Positions 16,824-25,384 of a DNA stretch of 64,000 nt are shown piece by piece (positions within the stretch are counted from its first letter, which is position 1; each line of letters begins with the position of its first letter). The translations under genes and the position numbers were made by a program. Origin of the DNA: PALSA-612 sp963704335 (lineage in GTDB: Bacteria > Actinomycetota > Thermoleophilia > Gaiellales > Gaiellaceae); the NCBI GenBank assembly GCA_963704335.1, contig OY969889.1:2604001-2668000 (forward strand), written 5' to 3'. The notes beneath the pieces are model-generated. The model worked only from the letters and a program-made list of their open reading frames with translations. It was not told the origin of the DNA and ran no database searches.

Positions 16824-17632
16824 TGCAGGCCCGCGCGCGTGTAGGACTCGAACTCGGCCGCGCTGGCCGTGAAGAAGTGGCTACGGCAGTCCGGCTTGCG
16901 CACGAAGTAGATGTAGTCGACCTTCGCCGGATGCGCCGCAGCCTGCATCGACGCGAGCCCAGGATTCGCGATCGGCGTCGGGGGCAGCCCCGTCTTGATG
17001 CGACTGTTGTACGGCGAGTCCGAGCGGAGATGCTCCTTCGTGATCGGCTCGGTCGGCGGGATGTCCAGGCCGTAGCGCAGCGTGGCGTCGATCTGCAGCG
17101 GCATCCCCGCCCGTAGCCGGTTGTAGACGACGGCGGCGACGAGCTTCCGTTCGCGCGGCACAACGACCTCCCGCTCGATCATCGACGCGATGATGAGGAC
17201 GTCGTAGGGCGTGAGGTTCTTCGAGCGCGCGTAGCGCATGTCCACGCGGCGCCATGCCCTGTTGAACGCATTCAACTGCCGGCGGACGAAGCGGCGCGCC
17301 GTCTCGTTCGAGAAGAACGCGTACGTAGCCGGGAAGAGGAAACCCTCGATCAGCTCGTGCGCGTCTTTCCGGAACTGCACCGGAATCGGCGATGCGGCCG
17401 TCGCCGCGGCGTACGCAGCGGGCGTCATCCGCATCGTCACGTGACGCTTCACGCGGGCGATCTCCCGTACAGCGCCTACGCGATCGATCATCTGCGCGCG
17501 CGTGAAACCCTCCGGAAACACGATCCGCAGCACCTTCGGGGCCGGAACCGTGGCGGCCGGAGGCGCGGATTCGCTGCCGCAGGCGACGAGCGAGACGGCC
17601 GCCAGCACGGCGGCGCCTGCGCGGGCTTTCAC
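16817..17632 (-). CDS. mltG: Endolytic murein transglycosylase MltG, lipoprotein-like
   Basis: Cleaves nascent peptidoglycan strands at the membrane. The 271-residue protein has a hydrophobic amino terminus with a lipobox-like SLVACGS, so it may be lipid-anchored rather than held by the usual transmembrane helix. The YceG domain shows FPEGFT, ELIEGFLFPATYAF, the catalytic Glu in ASMIEREV, NRLRAGMPLQIDATLRYG and YNSRIKTGLPPTPIANPG. Overlaps with ruvX upstream and aroE downstream imply one operon, the usual actinobacterial context. Confidence 0.92.
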   Translation of the reverse strand: MKARAGAAVLAAVSLVACGSESAPPAATVPAPKVLRIVFPEGFTRAQMIDRVGAVREIARVKRHVTMRMTPAAYAAATAASPIPVQFRKDAHELIEGFLFPATYAFFSNETARRFVRRQLNAFNRAWRRVDMRYARSKNLTPYDVLIIASMIEREVVVPRERKLVAAVVYNRLRAGMPLQIDATLRYGLDIPPTEPITKEHLRSDSPYNSRIKTGLPPTPIANPGLASMQAAAHPAKVDYIYFVRKPDCRSHFFTASAAEFESYTRAGLQC

Positions 17633-18000
17633 GACCTCCGGCTCCAGTTGAGGTAGTCGGAGAGCAGGTGCGCCGCCGCACGCGCGTCGTCGCCCTCGGC
17701 GAGCACGGACGTGAACCGCTCGTCGTACGTCTCGACAGGAACGTCGAGAACGGCGCGCAACACTTCGACGAACGCCTCCGTCTCCTGTGCCTGCTCGCCG
17801 CGCTCTCCCGCCAGCGTCAGCGGCAGGCCGACGACGACAAGCTCCGCCTCCTCCTCGGCGACGATGTCCGCAAGCCGGCCGAGCCCTTTCTCGCTGCGAG
17901 CGCGCTCGACGACTTCCAGGGGGCGCGCGAGCTCGCCCGTCGGATCGGAGACGGCGACGCCGGTGCGAGCGCTGCCGTAGTCGAGCGCCAGCACCTTCAC
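17629..18000 (-). CDS. ruvX: Holliday junction resolvase-like protein RuvX (YqgF)
   Basis: An RNase H-fold nuclease of 123 residues, implicated in pre-16S rRNA 5' end maturation. It begins MKVLALDYGSARTGVAVSDP with the first catalytic Asp. A central helix LGRLADIVAEEEAELVVVGLPL contains Glu residues, and VETYDERFTSVLAE carries the DERxT segment. Length is normal. It lies one base after the alaS stop region and overlaps mltG by four bases, matching the common alaS-ruvX-mltG order. Confidence 0.93.
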   Translation of the reverse strand: MKVLALDYGSARTGVAVSDPTGELARPLEVVERARSEKGLGRLADIVAEEEAELVVVGLPLTLAGERGEQAQETEAFVEVLRAVLDVPVETYDERFTSVLAEGDDARAAAHLLSDYLNWSRRS

Positions 18001-18001
18001 T

Positions 18002-20518
18002 TCAGGACGTCAGGGCACCGACGACGAGCCGCTCGGCCTCCGCAAGCGCGTCGGAGAGCTTGCCGGGATCGGTGCCGCCCGCGCGTGCCATCGTCGGTCG
18101 CCCGCCTCCACCACCGCCCACCAGGGCCGCGGCTGCCTTCGCCACATCGGACGCGCTCACCCGCTCCGCAACGGACTCGTCGAAGTTCAGGACGAGGTGC
18201 ACGCGGCCGTCCTCCACCGAGCCGAGCACGACGGCAGCCGGAGCATTGCGCTGCTTGAAGCGGTCGGAGAGGTCGAGGAGCGCATCAGCGTCGAGCCCCT
18301 GCACCTCCTGCGCGATGACGTTGACGCCTTCGACCGCTTTCACATCGGCTTCGACGTCGGCGACCTCGGTACGGCTGGGCGCCGGCTTCTCCTTGCGCAC
18401 TCGTTCGAGCTCCATCCTCATCGCGTCGAGCTCGTCGGAACGGCTCTGCAGAAAGGCGTAGGCCTCGCCGGAGGTGATCGCCTCGATCCTGCGCACTCCC
18501 GCGGCGACGGAGCTCTCCGAGACGATGACGAACGGGCCGACCTCCGCCGTCTTCGTGATGTGGGTGCCTCCGCAGAGCTCCATCGAGTAGCCGGGGATCT
18601 CGATCACGCGCACGTCCTCGGGATACGTCTCGGTGAAGAGCATCGTTGCGCCCAGCTTCTTCGCCTCCTCGAGCGGTACGACGTACGCGAGCACGGGGAG
18701 GTTCTCGAAGACCTTCTCGTTGACGCGCCGCTCGACGGCGTCGCGCTCTTCGGCGCTCAGCGCCTGCCCATGCGTGAAGTCGAAGCGGAGCTTGTCGGGG
18801 CGGACGGCCGATCCCGCCTGCTGCACGTGGTCGCCGAGCGCTTCCCGGAGGGCCCTGTGCAGGAGATGAGTCGCCGTGTGATTTGCCATCGTCGGGAAGC
18901 GGTGGCTCCACGACACCACCGCGCGCACGCGGTCGCCGACGGCAAAGCCTTCGCCTTCGAGGAGCAGCGTCTGGTCGTCGCCGGCTCGCACCGCGCTGAC
19001 GAGCTCGGCGCGCGCGCCTGTCTCCAGGTGCTCGATGAAGCCGATGTCCGAGACCTGGCCGCCGCCCTCCGCGTAGAACGGTGATTCGTGAAGCTTGGCG
19101 CGAAAGCGCCCTTCCCCCTCGGGCTCCAGCGCTGCAATCGCCGTCAGCACCTCCGTTTTCTCGTAGCCGACGAACTCGCTACGTGCTCCCTCGATCGCGC
19201 GTATCGACTCGGTGACGGCTCCTCTGGAGACCTCTCGGTGCTCGGCCATGAGGTCGCGGTAGCCGTCGACGTCCACCGGCTGGCCGCGCTCTTCGGCGAG
19301 CTCGACGGTGAGCTCTACGGGGAAGCCGTAGGTGGCCGCGAGGGTGAACGCGTCCTCCGCCGAGATTCCAGACCGGCCGGCCAGCTCCTCGAAGCGCTCG
19401 AGGCCTCGTGCGAGGGTCTCCGAGAAGCGCTCCTCCTCAGCCCTGATCTCGCGCTCGATCGCCGGTGCCTGGCGCCCCAGCTCGGGGTAGGCGTCGACCA
19501 TCTGCTCGACGACGACCGCAGGCAGCCGCCACATGTCCTCGAGCCCGATGCGACGGGCTTGGAGCACCGCGCGCCGGACGATGCGACGCAGAATGTAGCC
19601 CGCCTTCTCGTTGGACGGCATGACGCCGTCGGCCACGAGAAACGTCATGCCGCGGCCGTGGTCGGCGAGGATGCGGTGCGCTTTCGTCGCGGCGGGCGAG
19701 TCTCCGTAGGCCACGCCGGACTCGGCGGCGATCCACTCCATGATCCGCTGGTACCCGTCGGTCTCGTAGACCGACATGACGTCCTGGATGATCGCCGCGC
19801 CACGCTCGAGCCCCAGCCCCGTGTCGATGTTCTCTGACGGAAGGGGCGTCAGCGTGCCGTCCGGGTGCTGCTCGTAGGCCATGAAGACGAGGTTCCAGAA
19901 CTCGAGGAACCGTGCGCAGCGCGGGCAGGCCGGCGCGCAATCCGGCTCGCCGCAGCCGTGCTCCTCGCCCCAGTCGTAGTACAGCTCGGAGTCGGGACCA
20001 CAGGGGCCGGGCCCGCCGACCGACCAGAAGTTCTCGGCCGTCGGCAGCGGCACGATCCGCTCGATCGGCATGCCCACTCCCTGCCAGAGCTCGATGGCAA
20101 CCTCGTCGGGGCCGAGCTTCAGCTGCGGATCACCGGCATGAACGGTCACCCAGATGCGGTCCCAGTCGAGCTTCATCCAGTCCTGGACGAACTCCCGGGC
20201 GAACTCGATCGCGCCTTCCTTGAAGTACTGGCCGAACGAGAAGTTGCCGAGCATCTCGAAGAACGTCAGATGGTGGCCGTCGAGGCCGACCTCGTCGATG
20301 TCGGGCGTCCGGAAAGACTTCTGCGAAGTGGCGAGCAGCGGCGCGGGTGGCTCCTCGAGGCCGAGGAAGTACGGCATCATCGGCTGCATTCCGGCCGTCG
20401 TCAGCAGCGTCGTGCGGTCATCGGCGCGCGGAACGAGCGAGGCCGACGGCACACGCTTGTGACCTTTCGATTCGAAGAACGCGAGGAATCCCTCGCGCAA
20501 CTCTGCGCTCGTCCGCAT
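18002..20518 (-). CDS. alaS: Alanyl-tRNA synthetase
   Basis: Class II synthetase of 838 residues. The catalytic domain runs from the start (REGFLAFFESKGHKRVPSASLVP) through motif 2/3 regions (FRTPDIDEVGLDGHHLTFFEMLGN, NIDTGLGLER). An editing domain follows with HTATHLLHRAL and CGGTHITKTAEVG, the zinc/editing residues. The carboxy-terminal DHHA1 part ends with GGGGGGRPTMARAGG. Extra Cys pairs in CGEPDCAPACPRC form a probable zinc knuckle in the catalytic domain. It is the head of the alaS-ruvX-mltG-aro operon. Confidence 0.97.
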   Translation of the reverse strand: MRTSAELREGFLAFFESKGHKRVPSASLVPRADDRTTLLTTAGMQPMMPYFLGLEEPPAPLLATSQKSFRTPDIDEVGLDGHHLTFFEMLGNFSFGQYFKEGAIEFAREFVQDWMKLDWDRIWVTVHAGDPQLKLGPDEVAIELWQGVGMPIERIVPLPTAENFWSVGGPGPCGPDSELYYDWGEEHGCGEPDCAPACPRCARFLEFWNLVFMAYEQHPDGTLTPLPSENIDTGLGLERGAAIIQDVMSVYETDGYQRIMEWIAAESGVAYGDSPAATKAHRILADHGRGMTFLVADGVMPSNEKAGYILRRIVRRAVLQARRIGLEDMWRLPAVVVEQMVDAYPELGRQAPAIEREIRAEEERFSETLARGLERFEELAGRSGISAEDAFTLAATYGFPVELTVELAEERGQPVDVDGYRDLMAEHREVSRGAVTESIRAIEGARSEFVGYEKTEVLTAIAALEPEGEGRFRAKLHESPFYAEGGGQVSDIGFIEHLETGARAELVSAVRAGDDQTLLLEGEGFAVGDRVRAVVSWSHRFPTMANHTATHLLHRALREALGDHVQQAGSAVRPDKLRFDFTHGQALSAEERDAVERRVNEKVFENLPVLAYVVPLEEAKKLGATMLFTETYPEDVRVIEIPGYSMELCGGTHITKTAEVGPFVIVSESSVAAGVRRIEAITSGEAYAFLQSRSDELDAMRMELERVRKEKPAPSRTEVADVEADVKAVEGVNVIAQEVQGLDADALLDLSDRFKQRNAPAAVVLGSVEDGRVHLVLNFDESVAERVSASDVAKAAAALVGGGGGGRPTMARAGGTDPGKLSDALAEAERLVVGALTS

Positions 20519-20537
20519 GCGTCGATTCTGCCCGACG

Positions 20538-20999
20538 CTAGCTGCGGTCGGCGGCGGCGACGTCGTCGGCCAGCTCTTGCTCGCGCTGTGCTGCCGCGTC
20601 TCGCGCCGTCGCCATGGCGTCGTCGAAGCTACGGCTGGACACGAACGACGAGAAGCCTGTGCGCACGCCGGCGACCAGCCCCGCGAGCTTCTGTACCGGG
20701 TACGTAATCGCGCCGCTGACCGTCCGCACGGTCTTGTCGGCTGCCTGAACGGCCGCGAGCGCGCTGTCCGTGGCGATTTCGACCTTGTCGAGCTCGCGGT
20801 TCACGTGGTCGAGCGTCTCGCCGCCCTTGCGGATCACGGGCAGCAATTCGGCCTCGGTGTGCTCGATGGTCTTCGTCGTCTGCCCGAGCGTCTCGCCGAG
20901 CCGGAAGAGGGCGTAGAACAGCCCGACGCCGACGAGACAGAGGAACGCCGCCAGTGCCAGCCACGCGAAATCCGACGCGGTGTAGTCGGCGAGGATCAC
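20538..20999 (-). CDS. DUF948 membrane-anchored protein
   Basis: A 153-residue protein with one amino-terminal transmembrane helix (about residues 13-32, LALAAFLCLVGVGLFYALF). A long amphipathic helix follows (TIEHTEAELLPVIRKGGETLDHVNRELDKVE), then Ala-rich helices and a charged tail. This is the DUF948 pattern, found next to alaS in many actinobacteria. A structural or stress-related envelope role has been suggested for the family, but no function is known. It lies 19 bases before alaS and 9 after mnmA, so it is likely in the same transcript. Confidence 0.82.
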   Translation of the reverse strand: MILADYTASDFAWLALAAFLCLVGVGLFYALFRLGETLGQTTKTIEHTEAELLPVIRKGGETLDHVNRELDKVEIATDSALAAVQAADKTVRTVSGAITYPVQKLAGLVAGVRTGFSSFVSSRSFDDAMATARDAAAQREQELADDVAAADRS

Positions 21000-21008
21000 G
21001 CTCTGATG

Positions 21009-22265
21009 TTACGTGGTCGTGGACGTGATGACGCCCGCGCCCACGACGACATCGTCCTCGTAGACGACGGCTGTCTGGCCCCGGGCGACGGCGTAGGCCG
21101 GCTGCTCCAGATCGAGCCGGAAGCCCCGCGGAGTCGTCGTGACGCGTGTGGGCACGGCGGGCGAGCGATAGCGGAGCTTTGCGTCGGCGTGCGCGACGGC
21201 CACGTGCAGGCGGCCGCGTGCGACCAGCGTGTTGGTGACGAGCTCGGCTCGCCGCGCGACGACGACGGTGTTGGTACGCGCCACAGTCTTCAGTGCGTAG
21301 AGCGGCTCGCCGACGGCGACTCCTATCCCGCGCCGCTGGCCCGGGGTGAAGCGCCAGTGGCCGTCGTGCCGGCCCAGCTCCCGGCCCTCCGTGTCGACGA
21401 TCGGCCCGTCGGCGGGGCTGAGCCCGCGACGCTCGAGGAAGGCGCGGTAGTCGTCGCCGCCGAGGAAGCACGCCTCCTGGCTCTCCGGTCGGCCTGCGGC
21501 TGCCAGGCCGGCCCGCGCCGCTTCGGCGCGCGTCTCCGTCTTCGTCTGGTCGCCCAGCGGGAACGAGACGCGCTCGAGTGCCGCCGGATCGAGCCCGGCG
21601 AGCATGTACGACTGATCCTTGTCGGGATCGGCTGCCCGAGCGAGCAGCAGCCTCCCGCGATGCCGCCTCACGCGTGCGTAGTGACCTGTGACCAGCCGGG
21701 GGGCGCCGGCGCGCCGTGCGAAGCGGAGCAGCTCGTCGAAGCGGAACGTCCCGTTGCAGCGAATGCAGGGATTCGGAGTGTCACCACGCTCGTACCCGCG
21801 CACGAACTGGTCGACGACCGCGCGGCGGAACTCCTCCCGGAGGTCGAGCGTCACGTGAGGGAGACCGAGGCCATGACACGTTCGGCGAGCGGCTCGCACC
21901 GCATCGGGCGAGCAGCATGCGCGCTCCGTGTCGGGCGCCTCGGGGTCGACCCAGAGCCTGAGCGTGACTCCGATCGCATCGCGACCCGCTCGCAACAGCG
22001 CAACCGCGCTGTCGACGCCGCCGCTCATCGCCACTGCCACCCGCGACTCGGCCGGCGCCGCACGGAAGGCGGGCCCGATCGCCGCCGCCAGCGCCTCGAC
22101 GGCGAGCTCGTCCCCGTCGACCGAAGCAGCTTCGAGCAGCGTCAGGCCGACCAGGTCCTCGGAGAGCCCGTCCGCGTCGGCCTCGGCGATCAGCTCACCA
22201 CGCACGCGGAGGCGCACGGCGGTCCAGTCACCGTTCCTGGAGGCATCCCCGAAGAGCTCGGTCAT
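21009..22265 (-). CDS. mnmA: tRNA-specific 2-thiouridylase MnmA with amino-terminal extension
   Basis: Thiolates the wobble uridine of Lys, Glu and Gln tRNAs. The adenylation P-loop is AMSGGVDSAVALL near residue 79. Conserved segments TPNPCIRCNGTFRFDELL and LVTGHYARV, DKDQSYML, the catalytic Cys in SQEACFLGG and TPGQRRGIG are present. Most MnmA proteins start a few residues before the P-loop. Here about 70 extra residues precede it (VRLRVRGELIAEADADG...), resembling a cysteine-free IscU/NifU-like fold, which is inference. At 418 residues it is longer than the usual 350-380. Confidence 0.93.
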   Translation of the reverse strand: MTELFGDASRNGDWTAVRLRVRGELIAEADADGLSEDLVGLTLLEAASVDGDELAVEALAAAIGPAFRAAPAESRVAVAMSGGVDSAVALLRAGRDAIGVTLRLWVDPEAPDTERACCSPDAVRAARRTCHGLGLPHVTLDLREEFRRAVVDQFVRGYERGDTPNPCIRCNGTFRFDELLRFARRAGAPRLVTGHYARVRRHRGRLLLARAADPDKDQSYMLAGLDPAALERVSFPLGDQTKTETRAEAARAGLAAAGRPESQEACFLGGDDYRAFLERRGLSPADGPIVDTEGRELGRHDGHWRFTPGQRRGIGVAVGEPLYALKTVARTNTVVVARRAELVTNTLVARGRLHVAVAHADAKLRYRSPAVPTRVTTTPRGFRLDLEQPAYAVARGQTAVVYEDDVVVGAGVITSTTT

Positions 22266-22274
22266 GCGCTGAGG

Positions 22275-22667
22275 CTAGCCGGAGAGCACGCGGGCGCGGT
22301 GGGCCGCGGAGTACACGTCCTTGCGGACGATCTTGCCGTTCTCGAAGGGGAAGACGTCCACCCCGTCCCATTCCAGCTGCTCGCCCGTCTCGGGACGTGT
22401 CGCAGTCGCCGTCCACTCGGACACGACGAGCCCGTCGCGCGCATAGAGCCGCCGCGAGCTGAACGTGAGGTCGGGCCAGTTCTGGAAGATCGTGGCGATG
22501 TGCTCGCGAACGGCGTCGCCTTCGGCGCGCTCGCCGGCCGTGTGGTTCTCGAACACCATGCGTGGGGCGTGGAGGTCGACGATGGCGTCGACGTCGTGCG
22601 CGTTCCACGCGTCGTTGTAGCGGGCGATCAGCTCCTCGAGGGCGGCTGCGGAGTTGGCCTCCGTCAT
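22275..22667 (-). CDS. SnoaL-like / NTF2-fold nuclear transport factor 2 family protein
   Basis: A 130-residue cone-shaped NTF2-like protein. The start MTEANSAAALEELIARYNDAWNAHDVDAIVDLHAP is the typical SnoaL opening. NHTAGERAEGDAVREHIATIF, a central beta-sheet (LVVSEWTATATR) and VDVFPFENGKIVRKDVY follow. An upstream extension to 22736 is possible but unconserved in look. Such proteins bind or turn over small hydrophobic molecules, and no ligand can be named. It lies 9 bases upstream of mnmA, so it may be co-transcribed. Confidence 0.82.
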   Translation of the reverse strand: MTEANSAAALEELIARYNDAWNAHDVDAIVDLHAPRMVFENHTAGERAEGDAVREHIATIFQNWPDLTFSSRRLYARDGLVVSEWTATATRPETGEQLEWDGVDVFPFENGKIVRKDVYSAAHRARVLSG

Positions 22668-22701
22668 GGCGCAGGAGCCGACGAGAAAATGTGCCCCACC
22701 C

Positions 22702-22775
22702 TGCCGGCGATCACCCCTCCCTGCGAACCTGGACACGCCAGGTGGGTGCCTTGCGGGTGACCGGCAATGCCGGCA
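22702..22775. repeat. Cluster of interlocking palindromes
   Basis: The intergenic stretch 22668-22926 has no gene. It holds TGCCGG..TCACCC (22702-22716) answered by GGGTGACCGGCA (22755-22766). Inside lies ACCTGG-ACACG-CCAGGT (22727-22743), and CCGGCA-A-TGCCGG (22761-22773) follows directly. The hairpins could form in RNA of either strand. It may be a terminator region, a REP-type repeat or a small structured RNA. Confidence 0.4.
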
Positions 22776-22868
22776 CCCGACGCAGGCTCCCTCGCTTTTG
22801 GTGTTGGTTCAAAACGGTCGAGGCGACCTCGTACAGGGTCGGGCACGTGCCTACTCTAGACATGTCCG

Positions 22869-22881
22869 AGTGCCTGGCACT
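22869..22881. repeat. Short palindrome AGTGCC-T-GGCACT, second copy of the 12.1 kb core
   Basis: A perfect 6+1+6 dyad whose core GTGCCTGGCAC is the reverse complement of the inner dyad at 12136-12146. Directly after it come two near-identical copies of TGTGTGCCAAT (22884-22904). Two copies in one 64 kb window suggest a dispersed element. Confidence 0.45.
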
Positions 22882-22926
22882 GATGTGTGCCAATTGTGTG
22901 CCAATGCATCCACAGGCTCCGACGGC

Positions 22927-23349
22927 CTAGCGGGGAAAGGCCCAGCGGACTTCTCGAACGCCCTGGAGGCCCAGGCGCCTCGCGAGCCGCGGCGTCAGGT
23001 CGAGCTGGCGACCCTGGCCGACCGGGAAGCGGGCGACCACCTGCGTCAACGCCTGGCGGCCGCCGTACTCGACGAAGATCCGGGCGCCGCACGGCAGCGT
23101 CGGATGGACTACGCCCTGCGTCCTCGGAAGCACGACCCAGTCGCAGCCGGACCGTCTGCCCGCCCGGGGCGCCGCGGGCGACACGCCGGCTAGGACGGTC
23201 GTCCAGCCGCCCCACAAGCCGACGGCCGGCTCCGGCAAGGCCGTCTCCGCCGAGTCACGGCCTGCCTGCGAGAGCGCCACGCCGAACACCCCGGCGAGCA
23301 AGGCCGCTGCCGCCAGTGCCACCAGCCGTTGTCCGAGCACGGCCGTCAC
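22927..23349 (-). CDS. Secreted RlpA-like double-psi beta-barrel protein
   Basis: A 140-residue exported protein. A hydrophobic signal or anchor (VALAAAALLAGVFGVAL, residues 9-27) is followed by a linker. A DPBB domain comes next: GVVHPTLPCGARIFVEYGG, VVARFPVGQGRQLDLTPRLARRLGL and GVREVRWAF, matching the RlpA/expansin-like pattern. Two Cys (CDWVVLP and LPCGA) could form a disulfide. In RlpA the domain binds or cleaves peptidoglycan; the catalytic Asp and His are not clearly in place, so a binding role is equally possible. It overlaps the upstream membrane-protein gene by four bases. Confidence 0.72.
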   Translation of the reverse strand: MTAVLGQRLVALAAAALLAGVFGVALSQAGRDSAETALPEPAVGLWGGWTTVLAGVSPAAPRAGRRSGCDWVVLPRTQGVVHPTLPCGARIFVEYGGRQALTQVVARFPVGQGRQLDLTPRLARRLGLQGVREVRWAFPR

Positions 23350-23645
23350 CGCTCGTCGCCCGGCAGGACGGTCGTCGAGCCCTGCTCGTCGGGCACCGGG
23401 GCGAGGATCTCCTCGATGTCCCAGGACGTCTGTTCCTCGGGCGCCGCCTCGGCCTCCTTAGCGGCGGGCTCCCGGGGGCCGGACTCACTACGCCAGGCAA
23501 GCCACTCAACAACGGCGACCATGAGCCAGCCCACGGCCATGACGGCGACGATCCACGGCGTCCCGAGCTCGGCCAGCCCGACGGCAAGCGCGAGCAACCC
23601 GAGGAACGCAACCTCCGCGGCGAAGCGAAGGCCGAAGCCACTCAT
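23346..23645 (-). CDS. Small two-helix membrane protein
   Basis: A 99-residue protein with two transmembrane helices (about residues 8-25 and 30-50, ending at WLAWRSES). A 45-residue acidic, Pro/Glu-rich cytoplasmic tail follows (PREPAAKEAEAAPEEQ, VPDEQGSTTVLP). Function unknown. It sits between aspS, whose end it overlaps by four bases, and the DPBB protein, so the three are likely co-transcribed. The acidic tail may be a protein-interaction segment, which is inference. Confidence 0.7.
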   Translation of the reverse strand: MSGFGLRFAAEVAFLGLLALAVGLAELGTPWIVAVMAVGWLMVAVVEWLAWRSESGPREPAAKEAEAAPEEQTSWDIEEILAPVPDEQGSTTVLPGDER

Positions 23646-25384
23646 GCTCGCGGCGGCTCGACTGTCCGGATGCCCAGCTCGGCCAGCGTGGCGTCCGGGA
23701 TCGCCGTTGGCGCTCCGGTCAGGGGATCCGACCCACTGGAGACCTTCGGGTAGGCAACGATCTCGCGCAGGTTGGGCTCACCGGCGAACAGCGCTACGAA
23801 GCGCTCGATGCCGAGCGCGAAGCCCCCGTGCGGCGGGGCACCCATCTGCAGCGCTTCGAGGAACCAGCCGAACTTCGCGTTCGCCTCCTCGTCCGACATC
23901 CCCATCGCACGGAAGACGGCCGCCTGGAGCTCCTGACGATGGATCCGCAACGAGCCGGACCCGAGCTCCCAGCCGTTCCAGACCAGGTCGTAGTGCTGGC
24001 TCAGCGCCCGCGCTGGGTCACCCTCGATCAGCTCCTCGTGGCCCTCGAGCGGTCCCGTGAAGGGGTGGTGGACGAACGTCCAGCGGCCGGTGTCCTCGTC
24101 AAGTTGAAAGAGCGGGAAATCGAGGATCCAGTGGAACGCGTCCTTCGTCTCGTCGGTGAGCTCGAGCTCCCGTCCGAGATGAAGACGGAGCGCGCCGAGC
24201 ACGCGTTCGACCGCCGACTCGTCGTCAGCTGCGAATAGCACGGTCGAAGCCGGCGGCGGACGGAAGGCAGCGAGCTCGGGCTCCGAGAGAAACTTCGCAA
24301 TCGGCGAGCGCACCTCGCCGGCCTCGTCGTACACGAGGTACGCGAGCCCCTTCGCGCCCCACTCCTTCGCGAAATCCTCGAGCTTCGCGAGCTCGCCTCG
24401 CGAGAGCTCTTGCGGCACGACGAGGTAACGAACCACCGACGCATTCGCGAACACGCCGAACTCGGAGTCGCGTGTGACGTCTGTCGCGTCCTGAATCTCG
24501 AGCCCGAACCGGAGATCGGGCTTGTCGGACCCGTAGCGGAACATCGCGTCCGCGTACGCGAGCCTCGGAAACGGCCGCTCCGGCGGCTCGCGGTCGACTG
24601 CCTCGAAGCACGCGACGACAACCCGCTCGAGGACCTCGAGCACGTCTTCACGGGTGGGAAACGCGAGCTCGAGGTCGAGCTGACGGAACTCGAACTGGCG
24701 GTCGGCACGAAGATCTTCGTCCCGCCAACAGGTGGCGATCTGGTAGTAGCGGTCGAACCCGCCGACCATGAACAGCTGCTTGAACAGCTGAGGTGACTGG
24801 GCGAGGGCGAAGAACGCACCGGGTTGCAGACGAACGGGGACGAGGAAGTCGCGTGCACCCTCGGGCGTGCCCAGCGTCAGCCCGGGCGTCCAGATGTCGA
24901 TGAAGCCTTGCTCTTCCATCGATCGCCGGATGGCGGCGACGACCGCGTGCGAGAGCCTGAGGTTTCTCTGCATACGCTCGCGTCGCAGGTCGAGCCAGCG
25001 GTAGCGGAGACGCAGCATCTCGTCGACGCCCTCCTCGTCGAGCTGAAACGGCAGCGGCGGCGACGTCGAGACGATGTCGAGAGTCTCCACGCGGAGCTCG
25101 ACCTCGCCGGTCGGAAGGTTGGGATTCACCAGGTCCGGCGCCCGGGCCACGACCTCGCCCTCGGCGCGGAGCACGAACTCGTTGCGCACGCCGTGGGCGG
25201 CTTCCGCAGCTGCGGACGCGTGCTCGGGGTTGACGACAAGCTGACAGAGACCGGTGTGGTCGCGGAGGTCGATGAACACGAGGCCGCCATGATCCCGCCG
25301 GCGATGGGCCCAGCCGGCGAGCGCGATGCGCCGGCCCACATGCTCGGGCCGCGGCTCACCGCACATCAGGTCGCGCCACTTCAT
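23642..25384 (-). CDS. aspS: Aspartyl-tRNA synthetase (bacterial type, 580 residues)
   Basis: Class IIb synthetase. The start is the ATG at 25384 (MKWRDLMCGEPRPEHVG), overlapping the hisS stop as ATGA; the open frame upstream of it belongs to hisS in another register. It has an OB-fold anticodon domain with GWAHRRRDHGGLVFIDLRD, motif 2 CWRDEDLRADRQFEFRQLDLE, a GAD insertion domain typical of bacterial AspRS, and motif 3 GGFALGIERFVALF. It could be discriminating or non-discriminating (Asp/Asn), which depends on residues not judged here. The hisS-aspS pair is standard in actinobacteria. Confidence 0.96.
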   Translation of the reverse strand: MKWRDLMCGEPRPEHVGRRIALAGWAHRRRDHGGLVFIDLRDHTGLCQLVVNPEHASAAAEAAHGVRNEFVLRAEGEVVARAPDLVNPNLPTGEVELRVETLDIVSTSPPLPFQLDEEGVDEMLRLRYRWLDLRRERMQRNLRLSHAVVAAIRRSMEEQGFIDIWTPGLTLGTPEGARDFLVPVRLQPGAFFALAQSPQLFKQLFMVGGFDRYYQIATCWRDEDLRADRQFEFRQLDLELAFPTREDVLEVLERVVVACFEAVDREPPERPFPRLAYADAMFRYGSDKPDLRFGLEIQDATDVTRDSEFGVFANASVVRYLVVPQELSRGELAKLEDFAKEWGAKGLAYLVYDEAGEVRSPIAKFLSEPELAAFRPPPASTVLFAADDESAVERVLGALRLHLGRELELTDETKDAFHWILDFPLFQLDEDTGRWTFVHHPFTGPLEGHEELIEGDPARALSQHYDLVWNGWELGSGSLRIHRQELQAAVFRAMGMSDEEANAKFGWFLEALQMGAPPHGGFALGIERFVALFAGEPNLREIVAYPKVSSGSDPLTGAPTAIPDATLAELGIRTVEPPRA

